The translations under genes and the position numbers were made by a program. The notes beneath the pieces are model-generated. The model was given only the letters and a program-made list of their open reading frames with translations. It was not told the origin of the DNA and did no database searches. From Macrosoma leucophasiata (taxonomy: Eukaryota; Arthropoda; Insecta; Lepidoptera; Hedylidae), in the NCBI GenBank assembly GCA_036365455.1, contig JAWQUS010000022.1:3100001-3164000 (forward strand): a stretch of 64,000 nt of DNA. Direction: 5' to 3'. Shown here one piece after another: positions 41,960 to 55,900 of this stretch. The number at the start of each line of letters is the position of its first letter. The stretch's first letter is position 1.

Positions 41960-42247
41960 AAACATAACTTCAATACCCGAAGGGGTAGGCAGAGGTGAAT
42001 GCATGCAAGCATACATGCAATTACCCACGATTCGCCGCTTAAGTTTTTGCCCATGTAACAGGTGGCGAGCATATTGACATCTCCGGGCACATTACTAAAC
42101 TTCGAGGTAATGGTAAATTTCCAGAAAATAGAAAAATCTTAATAGAACCAGAGATAAAGGCCTTTACACCATTATCTCTGATAACCCCCTACCCGGGAAC
42201 TGAACTCAGGACCTCAGTGTTTCCGCAGAGGACAGAGCAGTGAGAGC
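41960..42247 (-). mobile_element. tSINE-1
   Basis: It runs ACTTCAATACCCGAAGGGGT to a damaged B box (GGAACTGAACTCAGG). Confidence 0.78.
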
Positions 42248-42257
42248 AGAGCTGGTA

Positions 42258-42310
42258 TTTTTTTTATGTAATGAAGGTGGCAAACGTGCATGCAGTTCAC
42301 ATTGATGATG
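42258..42310 (-). mobile_element. SINE-A 3' end
   Basis: TTTTTTTATGTAATGAAGGT, then GCAAACGTGCATGCAGTTCA. Confidence 0.7.
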
Positions 42311-42719
42311 AACAATATCTACTATGCAGTACATTGCGGTTCTGACGTAACGTACTAACTACCATATTTTTAGGAAATCAGCAATGTACTGCAAAATGCT
42401 CATGAAAATAACCATAAAGAAGATATGGATCAAGACAATCATAGAAGAAGGAATGTCATTCCTCCCCCGGTATTTGTCAAAACCACATTTGCTAAGAGAC
42501 AGTACGCAAGGCAGGCAGCACACTTATATAATATGGTTATCAAAGAATTGGATATATATCCCCAGACACATTATAAATGTAACAATTTACTGATTATGTG
42601 GTTAAAAAACTATTAGGAAATTGAGAGCTTTGTGCAAGTGATACAATAATTTCCTAAGTAAATAATACATCACATAATTCTAAACTACATAATAACACCA
42701 TCGACCGGACTCGCACACA

Positions 42720-42733
42720 TACATACACACACA

Positions 42734-42773
<40 letters not shown>
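42720..42773. repeat. AC microsatellite
   Basis: About 25 AC units with one CTC interruption. Confidence 0.95.
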
Positions 42774-42775
<2 letters not shown>

Positions 42776-42904
42776 TACTTAAATAATGTTAATTGTTTTT
42801 ATTATTTTAATGTTATTTCATTAATTTATTTTCGAACTCATTTTATATTTTTTTACATATATAAATATCAAAAACAAATATATATGTATTAAAAAAAAAT
42901 AGCT

Positions 42905-43171
42905 TGCCGCCTGCAGCGGGAACAGGGTCCAAGCTACCGGTGGTTAGGGACGCAGAGAGAGGAATCTCCTCACTATTCGTGCCGTGTCAAGTAGCACTGC
43001 CTTCTGCATCAGGCCCTTGACCCAGCCGCCCTCATAAGGTGTTGGTCGAGGCTCTTGGCGATAAGGCCATTCACCGAGACGACTATCGGTACAATGATCG
43101 CCGAATCCACATGCCACATGCCGACAATCTCGTGAGCTAGGTCCAGATATTTTAATTCCGCAATAACACAT
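42905..43171 (-). pseudogene. LINE ORF2 C-terminus
   Basis: It reads SSRDCRHVACGFGDHCTDSR, GWVKGLMQKAVLLDTARIVR and RFLSLRP before the stop. The MQKAVLLDTARIVRRFL ending recurs in arthropod LINEs. It is frameshifted upstream. Confidence 0.7.
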
Positions 43172-43174
43172 GCG

Positions 43175-43345
43175 AGTGAACTTTAGAAATTAAAGAAAAC
43201 ACGGAAAGAAAAATTTGACTTCGGGCAGGAATCGAACCTGCGACCTTAGGATAACCAGTCCAGCCGCTTAAGCCGCCAGTAAAGCAGGTTGCATTCCTGG
43301 CCGAAGTCAAATTTTTCTTTCCGTTTTTTCTTTAATTTCTTAAAC
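43175..43345 (-). mobile_element. tSINE-3 with inverted partner
   Basis: TTGACTTCGGGCAGGAATCG and the B-box complement, then an inverted end (GGCCGAAGTCAAATTTTTCT) at 43308, as at 19649-19911. Confidence 0.72.
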
Positions 43346-43891
43346 AGCCATGTACTGATAAGTGGCTCTCAGATTGATTCGAACAAGTAGATAAACTTTT
43401 TGAGATACAAACAAAAGTTTAATTAATACTGACAGGGTATGCTTAACAATAAAACACAAACTTCAGTATGAAATAAATTTTGATTGCGACATCCCTAATT
43501 TATGAATAGTAAAAAATTCTACGATTTAGTTTCTTATTGAATAGTGCCTTAAAGTAAATTAATTTAATATTGAAATTAATAACAATAAATTTAAATAGAC
43601 ACGTAATATAAAAATAAAAATACATAATTATTTTATGTAACCTTTATACAATATTTTTATTTGGCAACATTAAGCCCTGGCTGTATACGACATTTCCATG
43701 ACAACTACTGTCAAACAAACAAAAAAAATCAGAAAAAAATAGTTCAGAAAGACAAGTGAATCGCAAAGGACGTGATTTTTTCTGGTTTACTTTTTCAGCT
43801 GTGAGAACTAAAATAAAATATAGTTTTACCTTAAATATTATTAAAATCGTTAATGGATTGTTGTTTATAACACAAATATTGTGCATACGAG

Positions 43892-43950
43892 ATGATTATT
43901 GAAAACCCAGACGTTTTCAAAAGTTGGTTGACGTCCATATTGGAACCACT
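43892..43950 (+). CDS. RBM26: RBM26 coding exon 1
   Basis: ATG at 43892 opens 19 codons plus CT, followed by a consensus donor GTGAGT at 43951. The residues are the conserved start of the RBM26 PWI-like domain. The final CT joins the A of exon 2 to restore a leucine codon. The 5' UTR and promoter must lie just upstream (about 43650-43891), but I see no clear TATA box or initiator. Confidence 0.92.
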
Positions 43951-46900
43951 GTGAGTACATTTTCAGCCATGTTTATTTCACTAATTTAACACTCTAATCA
44001 TTACAGAAAAATTGTATTTTAGATATTCACTCTTAGTATTATTCATGAAAGGTTACTATGGATGATATAATTGATACAATCGATGTATGTTTAGTGAACA
44101 GGTGTCACATTACACATTTCGTAATGGTTTTTTTTCTAAGTTAAAGCGTGTCATTTGGACTTTTTTGGTTTTCAACTTTCTCCGAGTTCAATAAACTGTT
44201 CGCCTAAGAATTAGTATAATAAAGGTAATTAAGGCGTTTTTAAATAATCTAGAAGCAGTTCAGGTTGGTTTTCCGCTAAAAATAATTGCATTTAATAGGT
44301 TATGCTGTCAAGTTTTCATGTCCTAGAAATAAGTAAATAACACAGTGAGTCACTGGTACGAAATTATGTTTGATGTGCTGAATAAATAATTTGATCGACA
44401 AGGCAAACTACTAATAGTTTAGAAAACATTTTGTATTCAGAACCAATGCGTTACTTTTCACTACAGACTTACTGTATGGTTGACTTGGTGATAATGTGTA
44501 GTGGCGTTAAATTCTCCATATGTTGGTAGTTTTCAACGTAACTAAGGTGTAAGTAGAAGTATGTATGTATGTATCGTGCCAGGTCCCTAATGGGATAGGC
44601 AGAGAGTGTAGAGTGCCAGATATCCCGGTCCTGACACACCTGTGCCTTATCTACATTCATCATTCTCTTCATACATGCACGCCGATTCCTAAGACTTTTG
44701 ACCCCACCATCGAGAGTACTCAACCTATTTGGTCAGGGTAGGTCAGTCTTGGTCTTCCTGGGCCTCTGCAGCCATCCACATTCACTTTGTGTATCTGTTT
44801 AGTCATTTGCTTGTTCGACATTCTTTCTATATGCCTTAACCATTAGAGCATGGCTTTTTTCAGAAGTAAATGGATGCATTTAAGCATAAATGTTATTTCC
44901 AATTTTATGTTGATTACATTTTGGCCCATGTAACAAGTAGCACAAAGTAAATCGGTAATGTGCCCGGAGGCACATTACCAAATCCTGCCAATGATACTGG
45001 GAAACTTCCAGAAAATGAAAAAAAAGCTGATAATTCAATTAAAAATTCATAATAAATGTCTTTATAATAAATGTCATAAAAATATTTTATACTCTCTGTT
45101 TAAAATGAAGAGAAGAGTAAAGTCGGAGATGCTGATATTTTGTGTGATAAAATTTATGAACATCCTTTAATCTATCTACCACTAAATGGTAGTGTTCAGC
45201 ACTATTTTGTTCCGGTTAGATGGTGATGTATTTTGACATATGGTTTTTGTATAGATATCTATAGGCAGGCAGCTCACATTGATGTTAAACTATGACTGCT
45301 CATTTAACATCAATGTGAGCTGCATGCTTGTTTGATGCCTTTCTTCCATAAAAAAAGACTAACAAAAATGAGACTCGTTGATCCAAGAGGTGCAAGAATG
45401 GTGATGCCAGTAAGCAGACAAACTTAAAAATGGTTTATAGATAAGGTTTAATATTTCGGTTGGATATTAACCCACATATTACCCACAATAAAAGTTCAAA
45501 ATAAGCTGCTTTGTGACTGTGTTGTGTTATTTTTTCTATTTAAAGAAAGTTTAATTTTTTTGTGTAATTCATGAGAAGCAAACAAAGACATGGGTTATGG
45601 CTTGTCAAATAACTGTAGAGATAAAATCACTGTGTGGCAAGAGGTACGGCAATAGAATACCAGTGGAGGTTAATTTAAAAATAGACTTTCAGACGGTTAC
45701 AATAATATTCAATGTGTGAGTCAATCGGTTTATATTTGGAACACCAAATGCAATCTCTCTAAGATGCTTTTTTGATGTTAGTTAAAAATATCCCAAAAAG
45801 GTACCCAAGGAAGGTATAAAGGTATTCAAATTGTTTATTATACCTTCAACATATTGTCGTAAGTATATTTCAGAAACAAGGATGTCATAGTAGCAATATT
45901 GTGACATATTGTTGTCATACAAAAATTACATAAAATAAATATATCAGACAAAAAAACAAGGTACCAAATCAGTGCCGGATAAAGCCGGTGCGGGGCCCGT
46001 AGCAAATGTGACCATGGGGCCCTAGAGTTACATTGCCTACTGAAATTCAGGATGTAAATAAAACAACATTTACGAAAAGGAATCGAAAACAAATTTAGAG
46101 GATTCCCCCTGTAAGTATTGTGGTATTGCCAACTTGCAACATAATAATATAGGCACCTATATAATTAGTGGTCAACGCTCCCTTTGAGAATAGCTAAGGT
46201 GTATTACATATTTGTGTTTTTTTTTTGGGCATAGGCACGGGGCCCCCAATGGCGCGGGGCCCGTAGCATTTGCTACTCCTGCTATATGGCTAATCCGGCA
46301 CTGTACCAAATTACTTTTTGATGATTCCATGATTCTACGTATTTTTCTCTATATTCAACTTTACCTTATCTGATAAAGCATCAAATTTTTCAATTCCTTC
46401 ATAGAAGAATAAGAAAAATCTGTTCATCATTATCATAGTTATTCACTTAGAAGAATTCCAAGTGCACGCACTACTGAGAAAACTCTGCTACCCAACAAAC
46501 TCATTTCTCAATAACATCATGGAGCATGTAATAAACATACAGCTGCTTAAGTATTTGAATATCAGCTGATCAGTGAACACCAATATGGCTTTCGACATGG
46601 TAGATTTACTGTTGATCGTCTAGTCTAATCGACGCGCCAGGTATATTCACGCACTGATGGAATTTTCAGTCATTTTTAACCAACTTCGAAAAAAGGAGGA
46701 GGTTCTCAATTCGTCCGGATCTTTTTTTTTGCTTTTTGTTTATTTTCAGCGATAATTTGTTGGTATTTTATACAGTCCTGACTGCAATCCCTAAGTGGGA
46801 TATACCTAATATTCAGAAGTGTATTCATAAATGCTTCAAGAATTGCATAAATCCTGGCGTCGGGACGTGACGACCCTAGCGGAAGGGTTTTCTTCTACTG

Positions 46901-49900
46901 GAAGAGAATTCTACCACTAGTGCAGTCAGTCAACCGAACAATGGCGGTCAAACCATTCCAATAGAGGGAAGCAAGTGCAATCGCAAGATGGGCAGTGTCC
47001 TGCGATTAACTACCGCCACTGCGATCGCCAAGCGTGGCGATTATGGCATATCCCCCTTATGGGGAGGCTTTGGTCCAGCAGTGGACATCTTTTGGCTGAT
47101 ATGATGATGATGCATTGCACACACTCAATTAAGTGATGTTTTTTTTTTTAATTGCATTGCACACACAATACGGGATTGTTTTTTGAAAAAAAAAAAACGA
47201 ATTACCTCAATAAGGAAGATAATGTTGCAAGTATATTTTTATCTGAATTATGTCACAACACGGCACACTTGTAATCAGAGTGTGCTTGAAATAGTGTTAT
47301 CTTTAAAATGAAAGATACTGCTGTTATTATAATGTATTGAAATGAAATAGGTATATTTATAACAAATTATTTATTTTTTATGTTTCAATATGATATAGTG
47401 GCAAACAACTACATATAATGTACAGTCGGTATACTCCATTCAGATAAACTTGGCACAATTGGTAAACAAACATCCCTCTGTCACAAATTACGATATTCCC
47501 TGGAACCTGGTAACATGTGGAAACTCATCAAATTATCCCATGGCATCCCACAGGAACATTTTGTCGTATATTATATATTTTTTTATAATCTAAGCTAATA
47601 CCCTATCAGTATAACAAATTTCATCAAAATTCGTTCAGTAGTTTCAGCGTGATTGATGGACAAATATCCAAACAAAGAAACTTACATTTATAATATACTA
47701 GCTGACCCGCAAATCTTCGTATTGCCTCACAATGAAATAATGTGTCAAAGGTTTGATAGATACGGACTATTTGTATAGGAAAATTAAATTAACTGTAGAG
47801 ATTCCCGTGGGAATGAGTGATTTTCCCGCAATAAAAAGTAGCCTAAATGTTGGCCAGGCTTAGTATCTATACACCACAAAAAGTTTCGTTCGAATCCGTC
47901 CAGTATCTTCGGAGATTAGCCTGGACAAAAAGACAAACAGACAGCCAAAAAATTAAAAAAATCATGAAAAATTGTTTTAATACTATTTTAACATCGCCCC
48001 CAATTGGTTTTGTATGTACAGACACGCGGATTTTACTGTTTTATTATATTTATAGAAGTGTGATGTTATACTCGCGCTCTATTTCGTAAATACAAAAATT
48101 ACGTATCTCCTCCACTCATAACCTAAAAATGTTCCCCAGATGCGACGCGGACCCGGCGGCGCTCGCGAAGTACGTGTACGCGCTGGTGAAGAAGGATAAG
48201 CCGCTGGAGGAGCTCCGGGACGGCATGCTGGACCAGCTCGACGTGTTTCTGCAGCAGGGTGAGTTGGTGTTTCTTTTTTTAAATGTAACGAAGGTGGCAA
48301 ACAAGCATGCAGTTCACATTGATGTTAAGTGATGACTGCAGCCTAGACACCCACACAAAGACCAGAGGTCTAAATGCAGATGCGTTGCTACCCCTGAGAC
48401 TTCTATGCGCCATATTTGATTAAAATTGACATGAATGTATCAATGTACATGATGATGATAATAAATTTATTCTATTCTTATTCTATTTATATCTCAACTG
48501 GTGGTAGAGATCCAGTGACGGAGATCGCGGGCGTAGGCACCACTGCATTACCTAATATACTTGCCGCTAAATGGTAGTAATGGTAGTGTTCAGCACTATC
48601 GTGTTCCGGTCAGGTGATAATGTACAGCCCTGTAATTTCCGGCACAGAGGAATAATACTTAGGCCTCGGGAGTGGTAACGCATCTGCATTTTGATCTTGG
48701 TCTTTGTGTGGATGTCTATAGGCTGCAGTCATCATTAACACCAATGTGAACTGCATGACTGTTTGCCACTTTTATTACATAAAAAAAATTAGAGCAATTT
48801 TTTTACGTTATTATGATATTATACGCGACCTAAATTAAATCGGTCGCAAATAAGAGTTGCTGGCTGTTAAAGATAAAATAATTTAATTAAAATTACTTGC
48901 AGCCAAATTTTTATAGGCAACTTAGTGGATATATGTTTCTCCCATATAAATATGTAAAATTAGGTTTGCAGCATATTTGGATGAACAAAATGATTCTGCA
49001 GTGAGATGCTAACCTATAAGGGTGAGACTTACAAACCGCACTATGACTTTACTTTGAGCAAAGTACGCGTAGAATTAATACTTATAGCCACTAAAATTTA
49101 ATTCCCTGCATTATATTTAAATTTAATTTTGTGTGTAATAACATAGCAGCCAATACATTATAGTATAATTAATATTAATAGCTAACTCAAATTTACTTAT
49201 TAAAAAAAAATAGACACAATCAATCTGATTATATTTCTCTTCAAATTATATTAACACTATGACACTTAAACGGAAATCTATTTAAAACGGCAGTGTGAGC
49301 ACTGTGAACGTCTGTCTGACCCGACTGCCTAGACCAAAGTAAGCCGTGCGCTCCGCTCTTGCGGCGAGCACCAACAAACCTCTTCAGTGACGTCACGCGG
49401 GTAGGGTGATCCAAGCAACGCCCTATTTAGGTCCTTTATCTTCTAACAATATTTTATTTTTTCCAGAAACAAAACCATTCGTGGACATGCTCTTCAAGTC
49501 GCTAGAGAATCAGGATTACCTCAAGCCGGTGGCGGAGACCAAGCCCACGCCGCCACCGGAGCCCGAACCCGACAAGGAGGATATTGAGAACCAAAACCAT
49601 GGTTACTACTTGCATTTTTTTTATTATAATGGCATCGCTGTTGCGCATATTGCCAGTGTCAAGTAAAACGATATTTCGTATTCATCATAAGCAGCGTAGA
49701 GTCAGTCGGTCAATTATCAGTCAGTCAGTCATTCAGTCAGTAATTCGAGTAAAACGATGGCTACTTTACCAGAACATTTTTAATGAAGTTTTGGGGGCAA
49801 CCTGAAAAGCCGTGTTTTCGCACTGTTATTCTATTTCACTATACACGGACACAGTAATAAAACTATATCAAACAAAATGCCATCAATTTTGTTAAATATA

Positions 49901-52900
49901 GCCCACATTTACTTACTTTCCTCTATTAGTGAAAACCGCAAATCGAATAAGCCGTTTCTGATATTAGCATGCACAAACACAGAGACATTTTTCCGGGATA
50001 AAAAGTACCTAGTGTTGTGCGCCAAAGGTTAAAGTATAATCATACCAAGTTTCATTGTAATCGGACCGGTAGTTTTTCTGTGATGCTTGAACAAACAGAC
50101 AGACAGACAAAAAATTTTCTAATCACACATTTGGGTTCGGTATCGATCTAGTAACATCCCCTGGTATTTATTTTTTCACTATTTTTAATGTACAGAATTT
50201 ACACTTCTACAGTTTTATTATAAGTATAGATAACTCCAGAATACACCAAGAAAATGAAATAAAATGAGAGCACTACACGCCTCTTTCAAGGTTCCGGCCA
50301 AAACCTCCACTTTTTTTATGTAAGAAAGGTGGCAAACATATATATATATATATATATATATACTAGCTGTTGCTCGCGGCTTCGCCCGCGTTGATGTCGT
50401 TTTATAATCCTGAATTTTCTTTGCTATAAACCTCATGGAGCCCGAGGCCTTTCCAATGAATGCAAAACCGTGGAAATCAGTTCGAGCGTTCTAAAGTTAT
50501 AGCGTCAGGAAGGAAAACCCGACTTATTTTTATATTATAGATATATATAGATATTTTGCGGGATTGCAATCCCTACGACCGATGTACCGATTCAATTCTC
50601 GAGTAAAAAGCCTGACCTGGTGAAGGTCGAGGGCAATCGCTGGATGAGGGCAGCCCAGGACCGTTCGTTGTGGGAATCTTTGGGGAGGCCTTTTTTCAAC
50701 AGTGGACATCTTTTGGCTGAAATGATGATGATGATGACCGTATGCATGCTTGATCTTTACAACGTAACTTCACACCTGTAATCCCTGAAGGGGTAGGCAG
50801 AGGTGAATGCATGCATTCAAGCATACATGCAAACACCCACGATTCGTCGCTTACGTTTTTTCGACCCATGTAACAGGTGGCAAGTCTTTTGACATCTCCG
50901 GACACATCACCAAACTTCGAGGTACTGGGAAATTTCCAGAAAATGGAAAAGTCCCAATAGAACCAGATGTAAAGGACTTTACACCATTATCTCTGATAAC
51001 CCACAACCCGGGAATCGAACCCAGGATCTCAGCGTAGTAGTAGTGGCCTGCTACCACTAGGCTACCGAGGCGGTTAACACTTTACAAATATGCTGCACTC
51101 TAATCTTAGCGTTCTTTACAATTTTTGAGAATGCAGGTGTTTATATCACATTGCGAGCACTGATTAACAAAAATATATTAATTCTTCAGCCGCAGCGCCA
51201 CCACCGGTCGAACTGGCGGAGCGAGCGCGGCGGGCGTCGATCCCGGGCGCGGGGGGCGTGGGGGGCGTGGGGGGCGCAGGGGTCGCGGGGGGTGCGGGGG
51301 CCGCGGGGGGCGGCGCCCCCAGGCCGGAGGGGCCGCGCCACCGGGTCGTGGTGCCCCGCGCGCGCCCCCACCCCCAGCCTCCACATCATGAACATACACT
51401 CGTCAAGGTACACATCACATAATTATTATTATATCGTTTGGTCGTGCATTGCTCTTTGATAATGTATCTTTTAAATTATATACACATTTTTATATATCTA
51501 TGTATAAAATTATGTTGTAAATAAGTACCTTATTCTATTTATTTATTTTTTTATTATTGTTGTTCGCTTTATTTATTTTAATCTAATTTAATTATTGTAG
51601 AAATTAAACTTGCGGATTTTCTCGCGTATACAACACTCCCAAACTTCTTACACCCGACGTTTCGGTCGCTTTCCAGCTACCGTGGTCACGGACAGACTAA
51701 TTCGACGATGTTCAGCCTGGTCTTATATAAGACCAGGCTGAACATCTAATTTAATTAATTTAGTATCTTCTTTGGAATTCTGTACACCCCTTTTTCTTTA
51801 AGTTTGTTTGTCTCTGATTTTAGGTTGTCTGAGCGATAAGACCGCCTATTGTCTTTGTATTCTTTTGTTTTTATGTGTACAATAAAGAGTATTCTTATGA
51901 ATAAAGAGTATTCAAGGATAGAAATGTTTGGCTAAATGCTGATCTAGCTCCACAAGGGTGTTAAATGTAATAATCAAAGTGTAATGTTATATTGTTAATT
52001 TTAAGTTTGTTTAAATTATGGAAAATTGTAAAAATATGCCTAAGAGATATTTTAAAAAAAGCCGACAGTTTTTTCCGGCATGTTTTTCTCAGATCATATT
52101 GATTTTTGGAACTTTGCCGGTGAATGACAAAGAATGACTCTTTTTCTTTTCTCTTTACTCTTTGTTATCAGTTTGTAAAGGGGAAATGAGACATTCTACT
52201 GATATACTTTTTACATTAGTTTATTACATTTAGTTTTGTCTTAGTGATATTCTTGACTTTACATATATTTTTTATCTTGTTTGACATGTATATCAATTGT
52301 TATTCACCTTAATTTATTTTGTTTGTTTTTGACGTGTCATAAGAGGTGCCTGTCACCCTAAATGAATAAATGAGTTACTGATTCTTCTGATTCTATCTTA
52401 TCTTTTTTCTCTTCGTTTTGTGTATTTTCTGTATTGCTATTTTATGTAATGAAGGTGGTTAACAAGCATGCGGTTCACATTGATGTTTAGTGGTGACTGC
52501 ACCCTATAGACACCCACACAAAGACCAAGGTCAAAATGCAGATGCGTTACCACTCCTGAGGCCTAAGATGTTATGTCTGTGTCGGAAATTACAGGGCCGC
52601 ACATTACCACCTGACCGGAACACGATAGTGCTGAACACTACCATTTAGCGGCAAGTATATTATGTTATTCGGTGGTGCCTTCGCCCGCGAGCTCCGTCAC
52701 TGGAGCTCTACCACCAGTTAATTGTTGAGTACTGTATGTCGTCGCCGCTTTTATCCAGATATGTACGTCTTTTTGTGGAAATTATGGTGACTAATAGTTT
52801 TCTTTTCACAGGTACTACCACTAACAGAACTTCTAGAAGAACCTGTTGATCAACCACCTAGGAGGAGAGACAGAAGGGGTGAATTGGTGAGTGATAAATA

Positions 52901-55900
52901 AAAAAGGGGCAAAACGTAACTGGCGAATCGTGGGTGTTTGCACGTATGATTGAATGCATGCATTTACCTCTGCCTACCCTTTCGGGGATTACAGACGTGA
53001 AGTTTTTTACGCATAGTAGGCGTTTTTTTTTACGTTCATAAATAAAAAATGATTTGGTCATTCATGAGGACTTTGCCTTATGTTGTATTTTGTTTATATT
53101 GTTTATTTTATGAGTAAAAAAGCCGGCCTTTCTTTGTTTAAAAAGACTGAAGGGATAATTCTTTAAAAAAAAATGAGCATGGTTCGGGGAAATTGATTTT
53201 TATATGCTTCTTTTTTGCCATGAGTGGCAAACAAGAAAACCTTTTTTATTATATTACTAGCTGTGCCCGCGACTTCGTTGGCGTGAGAATGTATGATTGT
53301 TCAGTACCTACCCGGACGAAGTCGTGGCCGCAGCTAGTATGAAAGTAGCCTAAATTACTCCTTATAACATAAGTTATCTGCCAGTGAAAGTCCCGTCAAA
53401 ATCGGTTCAGCCGTTCTCGAGATTTGCCTTAACAAACAGACAGACAGACAAACAAAAATAGTAAAAAATGTTGTTTTGGTATTATGTACTGTGTATGTAT
53501 ACATAAGCATTTATTTATTATTTTTATAATATCAATCAATCAATCAATCAATATTTATTGCAAAATGTACCTACTTACATTGAATTGGTCTTAAACTAAT
53601 ACAAACAGACACTCCAATTTTATTTATTATAGATATCTGTCATATTATATGAAGGAATCTGTCAACTCTGGTAACTTAAAGTATGATTGAATGCATGCAA
53701 AGAATTTCAAAAGTATGTTGGTGCAACACATCTTACAATAACTGTTAGTCAATGTAACTGTTAACCTGGGTTGCACCAGGATATTTGTTAAAGATAAAGT
53801 TATTGTAATATTTCACATGAAGCGCGCTGTGTCGGGTAGTGTGATGGGTGACCGCTAGTGGCAAATTAAATGCGCGTTTCCGTGCTTCGGAGGGTAAGTT
53901 TAGCCGTCGGTCCCGGTTGCTATCGATGGATAGCAGTCGTTAAACCTTGTCGGAGGCCTTATGGGCGGTTTGAAAACATCCGACAGCGGGTTGGCCACTA
54001 ACCCACCCACCTCCACCAATCCGCATTGGAGCAGCGTGGTGGAGTAAGCTCCAGGCCTCCCCCCAAAAAGGGGAGAGACTCGTGCCCAGCAGTGGGACTA
54101 TAATGGGTTGCCATTATTAATATTTCACATCCTGCTCAAACTTTAACAGTTTCTTTAAATTAAAAAAAGGATGTGAAATAATGTAAATATGTAATAATAC
54201 TACGTATAGAATGGATACTTCGACGATTTCCCCGAATCACCCAACCTCCTCCCCTCTTATGGGCGACGGTTGGTATTCTCTACGTGCTTCGCACACAGGT
54301 GCACGTGTAAATACACGTCACTGATTGATGTCTGTGTAGTAGAGACCAAATTAAGCGTTTGTATGGAATTTTGGCGGAGTGTCCGCGGTGTGTGCCCAGG
54401 CTGAGTGTTACTTATGATAATAACTGTAACTTTTAACAAATATTTTGATGCAACCGAACCTTAGACTGACGACCCGGTTAGTCCAGCGGTGTGAGACGAC
54501 CGTTTGATTCGAAGGGTAGCGGGTTCGGTCGCCGCACTGGAACAAATATTTGTATGGCCTACAGATATTTGTTTCGGGTCTGGGTGTTTGTGTGTGTGTT
54601 GTATGTGTACTACGGAACCCACGATACAGGTTTATACCTACTGTGGGGCTGTGAGTGTAAGCGTATTTATTTATTTTTAGCGTATTTAGACTATTTGTTT
54701 GTTGAATCAGTTGCGCGACAAAGAGGAGCGGCGGCGGCGCCGGTCGCGGTCGTGGGAGCGCCGCGGCCGGCCCCGGCGGCACCCGCGGGAGCCCGACCAC
54801 CCCGATCGCAGGTATGGCAACAATTACTCATACCGAATAACTATAATTTTTCTAAGTGTTATGGCATCGCTTTTACGCATAACAGTCAGTCAATTAATCT
54901 GTCCGTCAGTGAGCGTCACAGTCAGTAAATCGAGTAAAGCGATGGCTACTTTACCACAACATTTACGATGAAGTTTTGGAGGCAACCCGAAAGGACGTGT
55001 TTTCGTACTGTTATTCTATTTCACTATACATGGGCACTGTAATAAGCCTATATCAAACAAAATGCCTCCAACTTTATTTAATATAACTCAAAAATACATA
55101 ACGAAAATGGAATAAAATAAGAGCACCACACGCCTCTTTAAAGGTTCCCGCCAAAAAACCCAACAACTGTCATTATATACTATACGTGAAGCAAAACTAA
55201 GGCCCCCTTTTTTTACGAAAATTGTGCGGACGAAGGAGTATTAAAAGACAAGTGCCACCTGGGGCCACCTTGTACACTACTATATCAAAAGATAGAGAAA
55301 AAATACATAGAATCGTGGAAAAATATTTAAAAAATAATTTATCGTTGTTTTTTTTTCGGAAATATTCATTTTATGTAATTTTTGTATGGCAAGAATATGT
55401 CACCATATAGCCACAATTTTGTTTTTGAAATATACTTACCGAGAATAAATTGAAAGTATAATAAACGATTTGAATTGCTGAAAATGATTTAGTATTTTAT
55501 GCTTGTCTCTCAATATAGCGAACATTTTTTTTTTAATGTAATTGAAGTGGCAAACAAGCATGCAGTTCACATTGATGTTAAGTGATGACTGCAGTCAATA
55601 GACATCCACACAAAGACCAAGATCAAAATGCAGATGCGTTACCACTCCTGTGGGCTAAGGTGTTTTGCCTCTGTGCCGGATATTACAGGGCCGTACATTA
55701 CCACCTGACCGGAACACGATAGTGCTGGACACTACCATTTAGCGGCAAGTATATTAGGTAATGCGGTGGTGCCTACGCCCGCGAGCTCCGACACTGGAGC
55801 TCTACCACCAGAAGATATGCATATGTATTGCCTCGAAATGAGTTTTTTTTAATGATTTTATCATCGTAAAAACAATTTTTTATTTCAATAAGTAATTTAC

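Noticed and set aside
49406..49666. An 86-codon frame over RBM26 exon 3
   Set aside because: It starts in the intron and ends inside element B; only 49467-49601 is exon.
51178..51413. Long minus-strand frames opposite RBM26 exon 4
   Set aside because: They are Pro/Arg-rich shadows of GC-rich coding sequence on the other strand.
54491..54928. A 145-codon + strand open frame
   Set aside because: It runs from a SINE through an intron end into exon 6 in the wrong frame and on into element B.
55222..55410. Possible extra RBM26 exon in intron 6
   Set aside because: Exons 6 and 7 already join in phase, and the stretch lacks splice signals and RBM26-like residues.
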